Shown here in pieces: positions 10,476-20,026 of a DNA stretch of 64,000 nt. The notes below the pieces were generated by a model. That model saw only the letters and a program-made list of their open reading frames with translations. It was not told where the DNA came from and did not search any database. The translations under genes and the position numbers were made by a program. Origin of the DNA: an uncultured Clostridia bacterium (GTDB lineage Bacteria > Bacillota > Clostridia > TANB77 > CAG-508); the NCBI GenBank assembly GCA_947630185.1, contig CANRGT010000010.1, positions 1 through 64,000 of the forward strand, read 5' to 3'. Numbering within the stretch: the stretch's first letter is position 1; every line of letters begins with the position of its first letter.

Positions 10476-10919
10476 ATGTATCAATTTATTTCTAAAAGTG
10501 AACAAGACACAATTGATTTTGCAAGTAAATTAGCAGAAAAGTTAAAGCCAAAAGACATAATTGTTTTATCTGGTGAACTTGGTAGTGGAAAAACCAAATT
10601 TGTTCAAGGCATTTTAAAACATTTTGGTTTAGAAGAAGAAATCTCTAGCCCTACTTTTACTATTGTTAATGAATATGTAACACCTGATTTTCCTATTTAT
10701 CACTTTGACGTTTATCGTTTAGCTGATATAGATGAGTTTTATGCAATGGGTGGAGAAGAATATTTTGAAAATGGTATTTGCCTTATTGAATGGGGCGAAA
10801 TGATTGAAGAAATTTTGCCACCTAACTATCTTAAAGTTACATTTAGTAAAGACGATAATGATGAAAATTATAGAAAACTAACTATTGAAACTTTTGGAAA
10901 TTGTGCTTTGGAATTTTAA
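10476..10919 (+). CDS. tsaE: tRNA threonylcarbamoyladenosine biosynthesis ATPase TsaE
   Basis: LSGELGSGKTKFVQGI, SSPTFTIVNEY, HFDVYRL. Confidence 0.95.
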   Translation: MYQFISKSEQDTIDFASKLAEKLKPKDIIVLSGELGSGKTKFVQGILKHFGLEEEISSPTFTIVNEYVTPDFPIYHFDVYRLADIDEFYAMGGEEYFENGICLIEWGEMIEEILPPNYLKVTFSKDDNDENYRKLTIETFGNCALEF

Positions 10920-10984
10920 TTAGTAAATTATACATTTAATAACATTAAATACAAAAAATTCAAAACTGAAAGGACTCCTTTAAC

Positions 10985-11797
10985 ATGAAAATTTTATCAA
11001 TTGATACTTCATCTTCAACCGCTTCAGTATCTATATTAGAAGATGAAAATATTTTAATTGAATTAAATAATTGTGATGAGAAAACTCATTCACAAAAACT
11101 AATGCCTATGATTGATGAGGCTTTTAAAAAAGCTCATCTTACTTTAAATGATATAAATTTAATAGCTTGTGGCTTAGGTCCAGGCTCTTTTACCGGTGTC
11201 CGTATTGGAATTGCAACAGCAAAAGCTTTTATTGATAGCAAACATATTCCTGCTGTCGGTGTTTCCTCTTTAGAATGTCTAGCACATAATATTCAAAAAG
11301 AAGGATATATTTGCTCTCTTATAGACGCAAAGCATGATAATGTTTATGCAGGATTTTTTAATATTTCATATAAAGATGGATCTTTGCAAACTATTAAAAG
11401 TAATTATGCATTTTTAGATTTAAAAGATAACAATGGTAATTTAACAGCTAATAGCTTAGTTACATTTATAAAAAACAGTTTCTCGGATGCAGACTCTACT
11501 TCTAATACTTATAAAACATCTAATATTTCAATAGATGAAAATAACAATTTAACAAACTGCCCTATCTATTTTGTTGGAGATGCTGCAAATTTATATGAAG
11601 ATTTGCTAAAAAATTTAAACATCAATGGTTGTAAAAACATAATAGCTTCAAAGGAAATAGCAGTTTGTTCTAGTATAACTATTGCAAAAGTTGGCTATAC
11701 TAAGTATAAAAATGGAGATTTTGGAGATTCTACTATACTTTCTCCCCTTTATTTAAGGAAATCTCAAGCCGAACTTGCATTAGATATTAACAAATAA
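10985..11797 (+). CDS. tsaB: tRNA threonylcarbamoyladenosine biosynthesis protein TsaB
   Basis: ILSIDTSSSTASVSI, GLGPGSFTGVRIGIATAKA. Confidence 0.94.
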   Translation: MKILSIDTSSSTASVSILEDENILIELNNCDEKTHSQKLMPMIDEAFKKAHLTLNDINLIACGLGPGSFTGVRIGIATAKAFIDSKHIPAVGVSSLECLAHNIQKEGYICSLIDAKHDNVYAGFFNISYKDGSLQTIKSNYAFLDLKDNNGNLTANSLVTFIKNSFSDADSTSNTYKTSNISIDENNNLTNCPIYFVGDAANLYEDLLKNLNINGCKNIIASKEIAVCSSITIAKVGYTKYKNGDFGDSTILSPLYLRKSQAELALDINK

Positions 11798-11890
11798 TTA
11801 GTTAAAACTGCACTAAATTATAAAATTTAAAAGTACATTAATTGCATTAATATATATTACCTTAAACCATACTACACGAAAGGATTAAAT

Positions 11891-12371
11891 ATGCAAAATA
11901 CAAATATTTCTAACATAGAAATTAATAATATAGAAATTTCTAAAATGGAGCTTGATGATTTAAAGCAAATAGAAAATTGTTTGTCAGAAGATTTTGATGA
12001 TTTTTGGTCCGCTTCTATTTTGAAGCAAGAGTTAGAAAATAAGCAAAATGTAAATTCATATTATTTTGTAGCTAAAGAGCAAGATGAAATAGTTGGATTT
12101 ACTGGAATAATATTTATTTTAGATGAAGTTTCTATTTTAAACATTGTTGTTAGAAAAGATAAAAGAAAATGCGGAATTGGCTCTTTACTTTTAAATTATA
12201 TTATTTCCTTTTCTAAACAAAAAAATGCAAAATCTATCACATTAGAAGTAAATGAAAATAACTTGCCTGCTATTCGGCCTTTATAAAAAACATAATTTCA
12301 CTCAAGTAGGATTAAGAAAAAAGTATTATAATAATACTGATAATGCAATCCTTATGACACTGATAATTTAA
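11891..12371 (+). pseudogene. rimI: RimI-type N-acetyltransferase with an apparent 1-nt frameshift near 12272-12280
   Basis: ORF 11891-12286 ends ...NENNLPAIRPL*; shifted frame continues LYKKHNFTQVGLRKKYYNNTDNAILMTLII* to 12371. Confidence 0.75.
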
Positions 12372-12543
12372 ATATTTTAAAAATATAATTTTTTCAAATT
12401 TATAGGTAATAATAACCATAATTAAAAGCTTATATTGCTTTTATATTAAAAAATATATAACTTATACATAATCTAAAATCTAAAGAAAAAAATGTAGAAA
12501 TCTAAAGATTTACTCATTTATAGATACAAGGAGGAAAAATAAA

Positions 12544-14934
12544 ATGAAGAAAACAAATGAACTTAGTTACAAAGATTTAAAAATGGTATGCTCACCAAAT
12601 AACTTTGATTTTGAATCTACTGAAGAGCTTGACCCTATCGACACAGGAATTGGTCAAGATAGAGGTATTAAAGCTTTAGAGTTCGGTTTAAATGTAGATG
12701 TTCGAGGTTATAACTTATATATTGAAGGTCCTAGTGGCGTTGGTAAAACAATGTATACTAAGAACTTCTTAAATACAATTTCTAAAAAGAAAAAAGTTCC
12801 TTCTGACTGGTGCTATATCTACAATTTTGATAATCCTAATGAGCCAGTTGCTGTATCTTTACCTAGTGGTGGTGGTAAAGTTTTTCAAGAAATGATGGAC
12901 CACTTTATAGATGATGTTAAGATAGATATTAAATCTACCTTTAATAACGAAGAATTTGAAAAAGAAAGAGCTCATATCAAGCAAGAATTTGAAGATAAAC
13001 GTAATAATTTATTAGAAAAATTAAATGAGAAATCTGCTAATTATGGCTTTCAGGTTAAAGCATCTCAAACTGGTATTTATATGATGCCTGTATTAGACGG
13101 CAAAGCCTTGCCAGAAGAAGAATTTAACAAATTAGATGAAAATGTAAAAAAAGAATATGAAGAAAAATCTGTAATTGTTCAACAGCATATTATGGATGCC
13201 ATTGGCGAAATTAAAGCTATTGATAGAGAAGCTAATAAAAAAATTGAAGAATGGCAATCAAATGTCGCTTTACTTACAGTAAATACTCATATCAATTACA
13301 TTAAATCTAAATATAAAAGAAATAAAAAAATAAACCACTTCCTAGACAGTATTAAAAAAGATATATTAAGAAATATTTCTCACTTTATTTCAGAAGATAA
13401 AAATGCAGTAAATAACCCTCAAGCTCAGTCAAAGCCAGAACTATTTCAGCCATGGCTCAATTATCGTGTTAATCTATTTGTTGATAATAGTGAATTAGAA
13501 GGTGCTCCTGTTATTATGGACTCTAACTATTCTTATCACAATATTTTTGGAAAACTAGAATATGAAAATTATTATGGCGCTTTGAAAACTGATTTTACAA
13601 TGTTAAAACCGGGATTACTTCATAAAGCAAATGGTGGTTATATTATCTTCCAAGCAACAGATTTATTAACAAATGGTGTATGTTATGAAGCTTTGAAAAA
13701 AGCTTTAAGAACTAAAGAATTAGGAATTGAAAATACAACAGACCCTCGCTCTTCTATGGTTATGATTTCTTTAAAGCCTGAACCTATTCCTTTGAATTTA
13801 AAGGTTATAATAATTGGTGAAGAAAACATTTATCAATCTTTACTTGCAATGGACAATGATTTTAGAAAATTATTTAAAATAAAAGTAGAATTTGAAGATG
13901 ATGCACCATTAACAGACGAAAATATGCAAAAATTAGCTAGATTTATATCTGCTTATTGCGCACAAGAGGAGCTTCCTCATTTAGATAAAGAGGCTGTGGC
14001 TAAAATGATAGAATACGCATCTAAACTTGCAAATAACCAAGAAAAACTTTCTACTCGATTCAATGATATAACTCAAATAATTGGCGAAGCTGCTACATGG
14101 GCAAAAATGGGACATTCTAAAATAGTAACTGCTGAATATGTTGATAAAGCTTTAAAAGAACGATTAAACAGAGTAAAAAAATATGATGCTCGTTATATGG
14201 AAATGATTAAAGATAACACTTTACTTATTGATACTTCTGGCTTTGTAACTGGTCAAATTAATGGTCTTACTATTATGAGCCTTGGTGATTTTTCATTTGG
14301 CAAGCCTGTTAAAATTACTGCAAATACTTATACTGGTAAAAGTGGAATTATAAATATTGAGCGTGAAGTTGAGCTTTCTGGTTCTTCTCACTCTAAAGGT
14401 ATTCTTATACTAAGTGGTTACTTAGGCGAAATGTTTGCACAAGACATTCCCCTTTCCCTTACTGCTAGTATTTGTTTTGAGCAATTATATAATGGTGTTG
14501 ATGGAGATAGTGCTTCTAGTACAGAATTATATGCTATTTTATCTAGTCTATCTAATATACCTATCAATCAATCACTTGCAGTTACTGGATCTGTAAATCA
14601 AAAAGGCGAAATTCAGCCAATTGGTGGTGTTAATGATAAAATTGAAGGCTTTTTCCAAATATGCAAAATGCGTGGTTTAGATGGCAGTCATGGTGTTATT
14701 ATTCCTAAACAAAATGTTCATAACTTAAATCTTTCTGATGAAGTTATTGATGCTGTTAAGAAAGGAAACTTCCATATTTATGCTATTTCTACTATTGAAG
14801 AAGGAATCGAATTATTAACTGGCGTCCCTGCTGGAAAAAGAGATTCTAATGGACGTTTCCCTGCCGGAACTATAAACTACCTAGCTTATGAAAAGTTAAA
14901 GAAATATGCTGAGGTTAGTAGAAATAATCGTTAG
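12544..14934 (+). CDS. Lon-family (LonB-like) ATP-dependent protease
   Basis: GPSGVGKT Walker A, GDSASSTELYAILSSLSNIPINQSLAVTGSVNQKGEIQPIGGVNDKIEGFF S16 catalytic region. Confidence 0.93.
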   Translation: MKKTNELSYKDLKMVCSPNNFDFESTEELDPIDTGIGQDRGIKALEFGLNVDVRGYNLYIEGPSGVGKTMYTKNFLNTISKKKKVPSDWCYIYNFDNPNEPVAVSLPSGGGKVFQEMMDHFIDDVKIDIKSTFNNEEFEKERAHIKQEFEDKRNNLLEKLNEKSANYGFQVKASQTGIYMMPVLDGKALPEEEFNKLDENVKKEYEEKSVIVQQHIMDAIGEIKAIDREANKKIEEWQSNVALLTVNTHINYIKSKYKRNKKINHFLDSIKKDILRNISHFISEDKNAVNNPQAQSKPELFQPWLNYRVNLFVDNSELEGAPVIMDSNYSYHNIFGKLEYENYYGALKTDFTMLKPGLLHKANGGYIIFQATDLLTNGVCYEALKKALRTKELGIENTTDPRSSMVMISLKPEPIPLNLKVIIIGEENIYQSLLAMDNDFRKLFKIKVEFEDDAPLTDENMQKLARFISAYCAQEELPHLDKEAVAKMIEYASKLANNQEKLSTRFNDITQIIGEAATWAKMGHSKIVTAEYVDKALKERLNRVKKYDARYMEMIKDNTLLIDTSGFVTGQINGLTIMSLGDFSFGKPVKITANTYTGKSGIINIEREVELSGSSHSKGILILSGYLGEMFAQDIPLSLTASICFEQLYNGVDGDSASSTELYAILSSLSNIPINQSLAVTGSVNQKGEIQPIGGVNDKIEGFFQICKMRGLDGSHGVIIPKQNVHNLNLSDEVIDAVKKGNFHIYAISTIEEGIELLTGVPAGKRDSNGRFPAGTINYLAYEKLKKYAEVSRNNR

Positions 14935-14945
14935 TTAAAAAAGTA

Positions 14946-14970
14946 AGAGAGCTCGAAATTCGGGCTCTCT
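14946..14970 (+). terminator. Terminator hairpin of the Lon-family gene
   Basis: agagagctcga-aat-tcgggctctct. Confidence 0.6.
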
Positions 14971-15194
14971 ACTCGTTTAAATTTCATAATCCATGCTACT
15001 TTTATTCCTATGTGTATTACCTCTTGAATAAATTGATTACTAATATTTTCATCAAATAAAAAACTGGCAACTAATTATTTCTAACTAGCTGCCTCCCATA
15101 GCAATTAACTGGAACTTTCGTTCCTCCCACAGCAATCTTAATTGATTACTTTTATAATACTATGATACTATATTTTACTCATTAAGTCAATGTT

Positions 15195-15926
15195 TTATTC
15201 AAAAAATTCAGCCACTATTTTTTCATTTATTTTATTTAAGTATTTTCCATCAATTTTACCTATAGTACCATTAAAATTTAGTCTTAATATACTTACTTTT
15301 TTCATTCTTGTTATATTTGCCCATCTAGTTATATTTTTAAATCGATAAATATTATCTATCTGTACTATTTCATTAATTCTACTTTTCTTTTCTTTAAGTT
15401 CTGCAAGTGTTATTTTTTTATTATTATAGTCTTGCTCTAATTTTATATATTCTTTTGGTTTTTTAGAAGATATAGGCAAAACAAATAATTCACTATCGAA
15501 ATTCTTTAATATAATTGCTGGATGCATTCCTCCAAATTCATTTCCTATATTAAAACCAAAATCTATCCATACAACATTTCCTCTTTTTAGTAATATTTTT
15601 TTTACTAATAACATTGTATCTTCTTTAGAAATGTCTGTATTATTAAATATATAGTTATTATTTTTTAAAATATAATTATTATTAATTATATTTCTTAATT
15701 GTGCAGTTAGTCTCTCATAATTATACTCATCAATTCTATAATTTGTTAATGTATATTTTACTATATTTCTATAGATATAATTTTTATCATTTTCATTTAA
15801 TACTTTTTCCGTTTTATCTTTAATCCATGTGAAATATAGCTTACCTCTTTTTATATCATTTTCTGTATTTAAAGATTTTCTAAATTTTCGTAATTTTTTA
15901 AGACAATTTATATAAGTTTCTTTCAT
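15195..15926 (-). CDS. PemK/MazF-family toxin-like protein with ~110-aa N-terminal extension
   Basis: RGNVVWIDFGFNIGNEFGGMHPAIILKNFDSELFVLPISSKKP. Confidence 0.75.
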   Translation of the reverse strand: MKETYINCLKKLRKFRKSLNTENDIKRGKLYFTWIKDKTEKVLNENDKNYIYRNIVKYTLTNYRIDEYNYERLTAQLRNIINNNYILKNNNYIFNNTDISKEDTMLLVKKILLKRGNVVWIDFGFNIGNEFGGMHPAIILKNFDSELFVLPISSKKPKEYIKLEQDYNNKKITLAELKEKKSRINEIVQIDNIYRFKNITRWANITRMKKVSILRLNFNGTIGKIDGKYLNKINEKIVAEFFE

Positions 15927-16043
15927 GAAATCACACTCCTTAAACTTATTTGCATCTATAGTATATCAAACTTTTGTTCTTATTTCAATAGATTTTATAT
16001 GATTTTTAAAATTTATATATATTTTTTATTCCAAAAAAAAAAT

Positions 16044-16068
16044 AGAGAGCTCGAAATTCATGCTTTCT
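16044..16068. repeat. Partial second copy of the terminator-like sequence at 14946-14970
   Basis: agagagctcgaaattc identical over 16 nt, then diverged. Confidence 0.65.
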
Positions 16069-16070
16069 AC

Positions 16071-16184
16071 TTATCTTGTTCGATGTGGTTCATAAATGGA
16101 ACCACATCTTATTATCGTATATATTAATTTTTTTATATCTTCATTTGATAATTCATTTTGAATTGTTAAATTATTTTCTTCCAT
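16071..16184 (-). CDS. Small 37-aa ORF, unknown function
   Basis: MEENNLTIQNELSNEDIKKLIYTIIRCGSIYEPHRTR; aaaaggatgtg SD-like sequence upstream. Confidence 0.45.
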   Translation of the reverse strand: MEENNLTIQNELSNEDIKKLIYTIIRCGSIYEPHRTR

Positions 16185-16429
16185 AAATTCACATCCTTTT
16201 CATTTGTATACATTTTAAAACATTTGTTTGTATATGTCAATGGTTTTATGGAAATTTCTATTTTTTATATGCTGTCCTCTTTCATTTTTATTTAAGGTGA
16301 AATTTTTGCACCTTAAAGATTTATATTCTTCATTTGTTAATTGAAAACAAAATTATTGCAAATACAATTATTATGTGTTATAATAACTTATGTAAACTTT
16401 TAATTCTAATACAGAAAGGTTGATAAAAA

Positions 16430-17188
16430 ATGATTAAGCATTTTATGCGAAAAACAATTTTAAAAGGTACTGACCAAGAAACACAGGATATGTTTCTTCG
16501 GTTAAACTATCGGAAATACATAATCAAATTATTATGTTTTATGATATGGGTAGTTATACTTTGGCTCCCAGCGATTCCTGTATTAATAATTGATTTATGT
16601 GAAGAGATAGAATTCGCCTTAAGGACACAACTATTTATTGTTATATCGCTCGTATTTGTACTTATGATGATTTTCTTTTATGAAGCTTTATTTGTATGTA
16701 CAAATCTTATTGCTGAAAAAGTATATTTTTTGGTATGCACAATGAAGGGTAAAGCCTTATCACGAAAGGACTTTAAAACAATAAAGAATAAAGATCCAAA
16801 ATTATATGAATTTGTTTCAAGTTCTAAATGTTTTGGTTACTGTTACTCAATCTGTTTTTACATTCTCAAAACTCTAAAAAAGGGTTGCATAGAATTTATT
16901 GCAGTAAAGAAATCTTCTATTGAAAAAGATGATGAAGATGATGATGGAAGGAATCTCACAGTACATGTTCTTTATGTTAATAACGGATGGGCATTTGATA
17001 CCTATAGTCAAAGACAATATCCTATTGAAGAGCTTCATCAAGTTTTCAAAGCAATAATTTATAAGTCCTTTAATTATGATGAGATTGAAAATAAATCTTA
17101 TGATGATTTTAGGTCAGAGAATGTTCAGCAATTAGCAGAATGGTGTAATATTAATGATTGTTCACAGACTTGGCAAGAAATAGCTTGA
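16430..17188 (+). CDS. Hypothetical membrane protein
   Basis: Two N-proximal TM segments; agaaaggttgat SD; family not recognised. Confidence 0.7.
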   Translation: MIKHFMRKTILKGTDQETQDMFLRLNYRKYIIKLLCFMIWVVILWLPAIPVLIIDLCEEIEFALRTQLFIVISLVFVLMMIFFYEALFVCTNLIAEKVYFLVCTMKGKALSRKDFKTIKNKDPKLYEFVSSSKCFGYCYSICFYILKTLKKGCIEFIAVKKSSIEKDDEDDDGRNLTVHVLYVNNGWAFDTYSQRQYPIEELHQVFKAIIYKSFNYDEIENKSYDDFRSENVQQLAEWCNINDCSQTWQEIA

Positions 17189-17194
17189 AAATTT

Positions 17195-17230
17195 CACGAG
17201 TAATTGCTAAATTGCAATTACTCGTGTTTT
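17195..17230 (+). terminator. Rho-independent terminator
   Basis: cacgagtaattgc-taaat-tgcaattactcgtgttttttc. Confidence 0.8.
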
Positions 17231-17240
17231 TTCTTTTTAT

Positions 17241-17281
17241 AAAAAAACTTACGAAACTTATAAAGGCTCGTAAGTTTTTTT
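17241..17281 (-). terminator. Terminator of the rplS operon
   Basis: aaaaaaacttacga...tcgtaagttttttt. Confidence 0.75.
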
Positions 17282-17299
17282 AGTTTTATTCTGTTAGTT

Positions 17300-18010
17300 T
17301 TATTCAGCTTTCTTATCGTCTACTGGTTCTTCTTTAACATCTTCAACTTTTTCTTCTTTTACAGTATCAACAGTTTCTTGAACAGTTGGTTTTTCTATTT
17401 CAACTGCTGGTGCTTCTTCTGGAGCAGATTCAGTTTTTGGTTCTTCTACTTTTGCTTCTTCCTTAACTTCTTCAGTTGCAACTTCTGCTTTAGGAGCTTC
17501 TTCTGCTACTTTTTCTTCTTTAACAGGTTCTTCAGCTACTTCTTCTACAACTGGTGCCTCAGCAACTGCTTCAGCTGTTTCAGTAACTTCTTCAACTGGA
17601 GCTTCTTCTACTGCTGGTTCTTCTGCTAAATCTTCTTTAATTGTAAGTTCTTCATTTTCAATTCTAGCTAATACATTTTCTCTAGTCTTAGCAGCTTTAC
17701 CAACTCTATCTCTTAAATAGAATAGTTTTGCTCTTCTTGCTTTACCAACTCTTACAACTTCTACTTTTTCTACTAATGGTGAATGTACTAAAAATGTTTT
17801 TTCAACACCTACACCATAAGAAATTTTTCTTACTGTAAAAGTTTCGTTAACTCCTCCGTTTTGTTTTTTAATAATAATTCCTTCAAAAACTTGAATTCTT
17901 TCTCTATTACCTTCTTTAATTTTTTGATGTACTCTAACAGTATCACCAATTTTTAAATTAGGTATCTTGTTTTTTAATTGTTCGTGTTCAATTGATTTTA
18001 TGATATCCAT
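17300..18010 (-). CDS. rplS: 50S ribosomal protein L19 with long acidic C-terminal extension
   Basis: L19 core [34 protein letters not shown]...[22 protein letters not shown], then ~120 aa of E/A/P/V-rich sequence. Confidence 0.95.
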   Translation of the reverse strand: MDIIKSIEHEQLKNKIPNLKIGDTVRVHQKIKEGNRERIQVFEGIIIKKQNGGVNETFTVRKISYGVGVEKTFLVHSPLVEKVEVVRVGKARRAKLFYLRDRVGKAAKTRENVLARIENEELTIKEDLAEEPAVEEAPVEEVTETAEAVAEAPVVEEVAEEPVKEEKVAEEAPKAEVATEEVKEEAKVEEPKTESAPEEAPAVEIEKPTVQETVDTVKEEKVEDVKEEPVDDKKAE

Positions 18011-18108
18011 ATCTTGAATATCCTCCTTTCATAATTTTTTTTTTTAATCACGCTTTAATTTTTAAAATGTTTTTACATAATTTTAATGTTCACACATTTT
18101 TATTCTTT

Positions 18109-18774
18109 TTATTTTAATAAATCTGGTCTTTTCTTTTTTGTTATTTCAATGGACTTTTCTTCTCTCCATTTTTTTATATTTTCATGATGTCCAGATAGTA
18201 AAACTTCTGGTACACTTTTTCCGTGAAATACCTCTGGTCTTGTGTATTGTGGGTATTCCAAAAGGTTATTTGTAAAAGATTCTTCTTTTGTTGAGTCTTC
18301 TTTTAAAACACCTTCTACATATCTACTTACAGAATCTATAAGCACCATTGCTGGAAGCTCTCCACCTGTTAACACATAATCACCTATCGATATTTCTTCA
18401 TCTACTATTTCATCTAATACTCTTTGGTCTATTCCTTCATAATGTCCACATAATAAAATGATGTGTTCTTGTTTAGAAAGTTCTACAACTTTTTTCTGGT
18501 TTAATACTTTTCCTTGTGGAGATAAATAAATAACTTTGGCTTTTTCCTTATCTAAAATAGAATTATAGGCATCATATACAACATCTGGCATCATTACCAT
18601 TCCTGCCCCTCCACCATAAGGTGTGTCATCTACTTTTTTATGCTTGTCTTTGGAAAAATCTCTTATATTTATTAAATTTATTTCCAATAACTCTTTTTCA
18701 GTAGCTCTGCCAATAATACTTTGTTTTACTGGCTCAAACATTTCTGGGAAAAGAGTTAATATATCAAACTTCAT
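18109..18774 (-). CDS. trmD: tRNA (guanine-N1)-methyltransferase
   Basis: [39 protein letters not shown]. Confidence 0.97.
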   Translation of the reverse strand: MKFDILTLFPEMFEPVKQSIIGRATEKELLEINLINIRDFSKDKHKKVDDTPYGGGAGMVMMPDVVYDAYNSILDKEKAKVIYLSPQGKVLNQKKVVELSKQEHIILLCGHYEGIDQRVLDEIVDEEISIGDYVLTGGELPAMVLIDSVSRYVEGVLKEDSTKEESFTNNLLEYPQYTRPEVFHGKSVPEVLLSGHHENIKKWREEKSIEITKKKRPDLLK

Positions 18775-18795
18775 TATATTTTCCCTTCTAAATTT

Positions 18796-19305
18796 TTAAA
18801 CTAATCCTTTTAATAAATGAACAACTATTTTCTCGTTTTCTATATCAACTTGTTTGATAACTTCTTTTGTTGCTGGCAATAAAATTTGTTTGCCAAGTGA
18901 ATCTTTTACTACATAAATGTCGTTTGCTCCTGAGTTATAAATATCATCTACATTTCCAAGTAATATACCTTCTTCTGTATAGACAGGTAAGCCAATTAAA
19001 TCTGCTATGAAATAAGTACCTTCTGGAAGCTTTCTTGCATCTTTTCTTGCTATTTTTAAGTAAGAGCCTCTATACTTTTCTGCTTCTTCTATTGTATCAA
19101 TTCCTTTTAACTTCAATAGAACTTGATTTTTACTGTACTTTGCTTCTTCTACTTCAATTTCTATTAGCTTTCCATCTTTTTCTAAAAGAAGTTTTTTTAA
19201 AGTTTCAAATTGTGATATATCATCTGTAAATGGATTTACTTTTACCATTCCTTTTATTCCAAAATGATTTACAATTTGACCAATTTCAAAATATTCTTGT
19301 TTCAT
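18796..19305 (-). CDS. rimM: 16S rRNA processing protein RimM
   Basis: FEIGQIVNHFGIKGMVKVNPFTD; position before trmD. Confidence 0.95.
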   Translation of the reverse strand: MKQEYFEIGQIVNHFGIKGMVKVNPFTDDISQFETLKKLLLEKDGKLIEIEVEEAKYSKNQVLLKLKGIDTIEEAEKYRGSYLKIARKDARKLPEGTYFIADLIGLPVYTEEGILLGNVDDIYNSGANDIYVVKDSLGKQILLPATKEVIKQVDIENEKIVVHLLKGLV

Positions 19306-19315
19306 GTATTTTCCT

Positions 19316-19546
19316 CTAATCTAAAAACTCAACAACTACTCTTTTATGTTCTTTAGAAGCTAAGGATTTCATAATTGTACGAATTGATTTTGCAACTCTA
19401 CCTTGTTTTCCAATTACTCTACCCATGTCACCATCTGCTACTTTTACTTCAAAAGTAATTTGGTGTTCATCTTCTTTAGATGTAATTGTTACATCATTTT
19501 TGTTTTCTACTAGATTTAAGATAATAGTTTCTAAAATTTCTTTCAT
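19316..19546 (-). CDS. khpA: KH-domain RNA-binding protein KhpA
   Basis: DMGRVIGKQGRVAKSIRTIMKS KH motif. Confidence 0.93.
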   Translation of the reverse strand: MKEILETIILNLVENKNDVTITSKEDEHQITFEVKVADGDMGRVIGKQGRVAKSIRTIMKSLASKEHKRVVVEFLD

Positions 19547-19625
19547 CTTTTTACCTTTCTAATAGTACTTAAATAATCTTTACTTAATTATTTAATACTT
19601 TATCACATTTGTTTTAAGAGTTTTA

Positions 19626-19865
19626 TTATTTTTTATTTACTCTTTCTACTAATGATTTTACAGAATCTGTTGGTTTTGCACCGTTTTTTACCCATGTAGC
19701 GAATTTTTCATTGTCAATTACGATTGTTGAAGGTTCTGTCATTGGATCATAAGAACCAATTTTTTCAATGATTTTTCCATCTCTTGCTCTTCTAGAATCT
19801 GCAACTACTATGTGATAGAATGGAGCTTTTTTAGCACCTTGTCTTTGTAATCTAATTTTTACCAT
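19626..19865 (-). CDS. rpsP: 30S ribosomal protein S16
   Basis: [30 protein letters not shown]. Confidence 0.98.
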   Translation of the reverse strand: MVKIRLQRQGAKKAPFYHIVVADSRRARDGKIIEKIGSYDPMTEPSTIVIDNEKFATWVKNGAKPTDSVKSLVERVNKK

Positions 19866-20026
19866 AATTTCACCCCCTGAATTTTTTAAGTTGGCTTAAA
19901 GTTGAAATAAATCTAACTTTTCAGCTTATTTATATAAAATTAAAAAATTAAAATCTTGATTAAACATTTAATACTTTAATTATTAGCTTTGAATATATGC
20001 TAAATAATTGTATTATATTTGTAAAT

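Noticed and set aside
17378-17629. Plus-strand Phe/Ser/Cys-rich ORF ([15 protein letters not shown]...)
   Set aside because: Antisense reading of the Glu/Ala-rich L19 tail, not a real protein.
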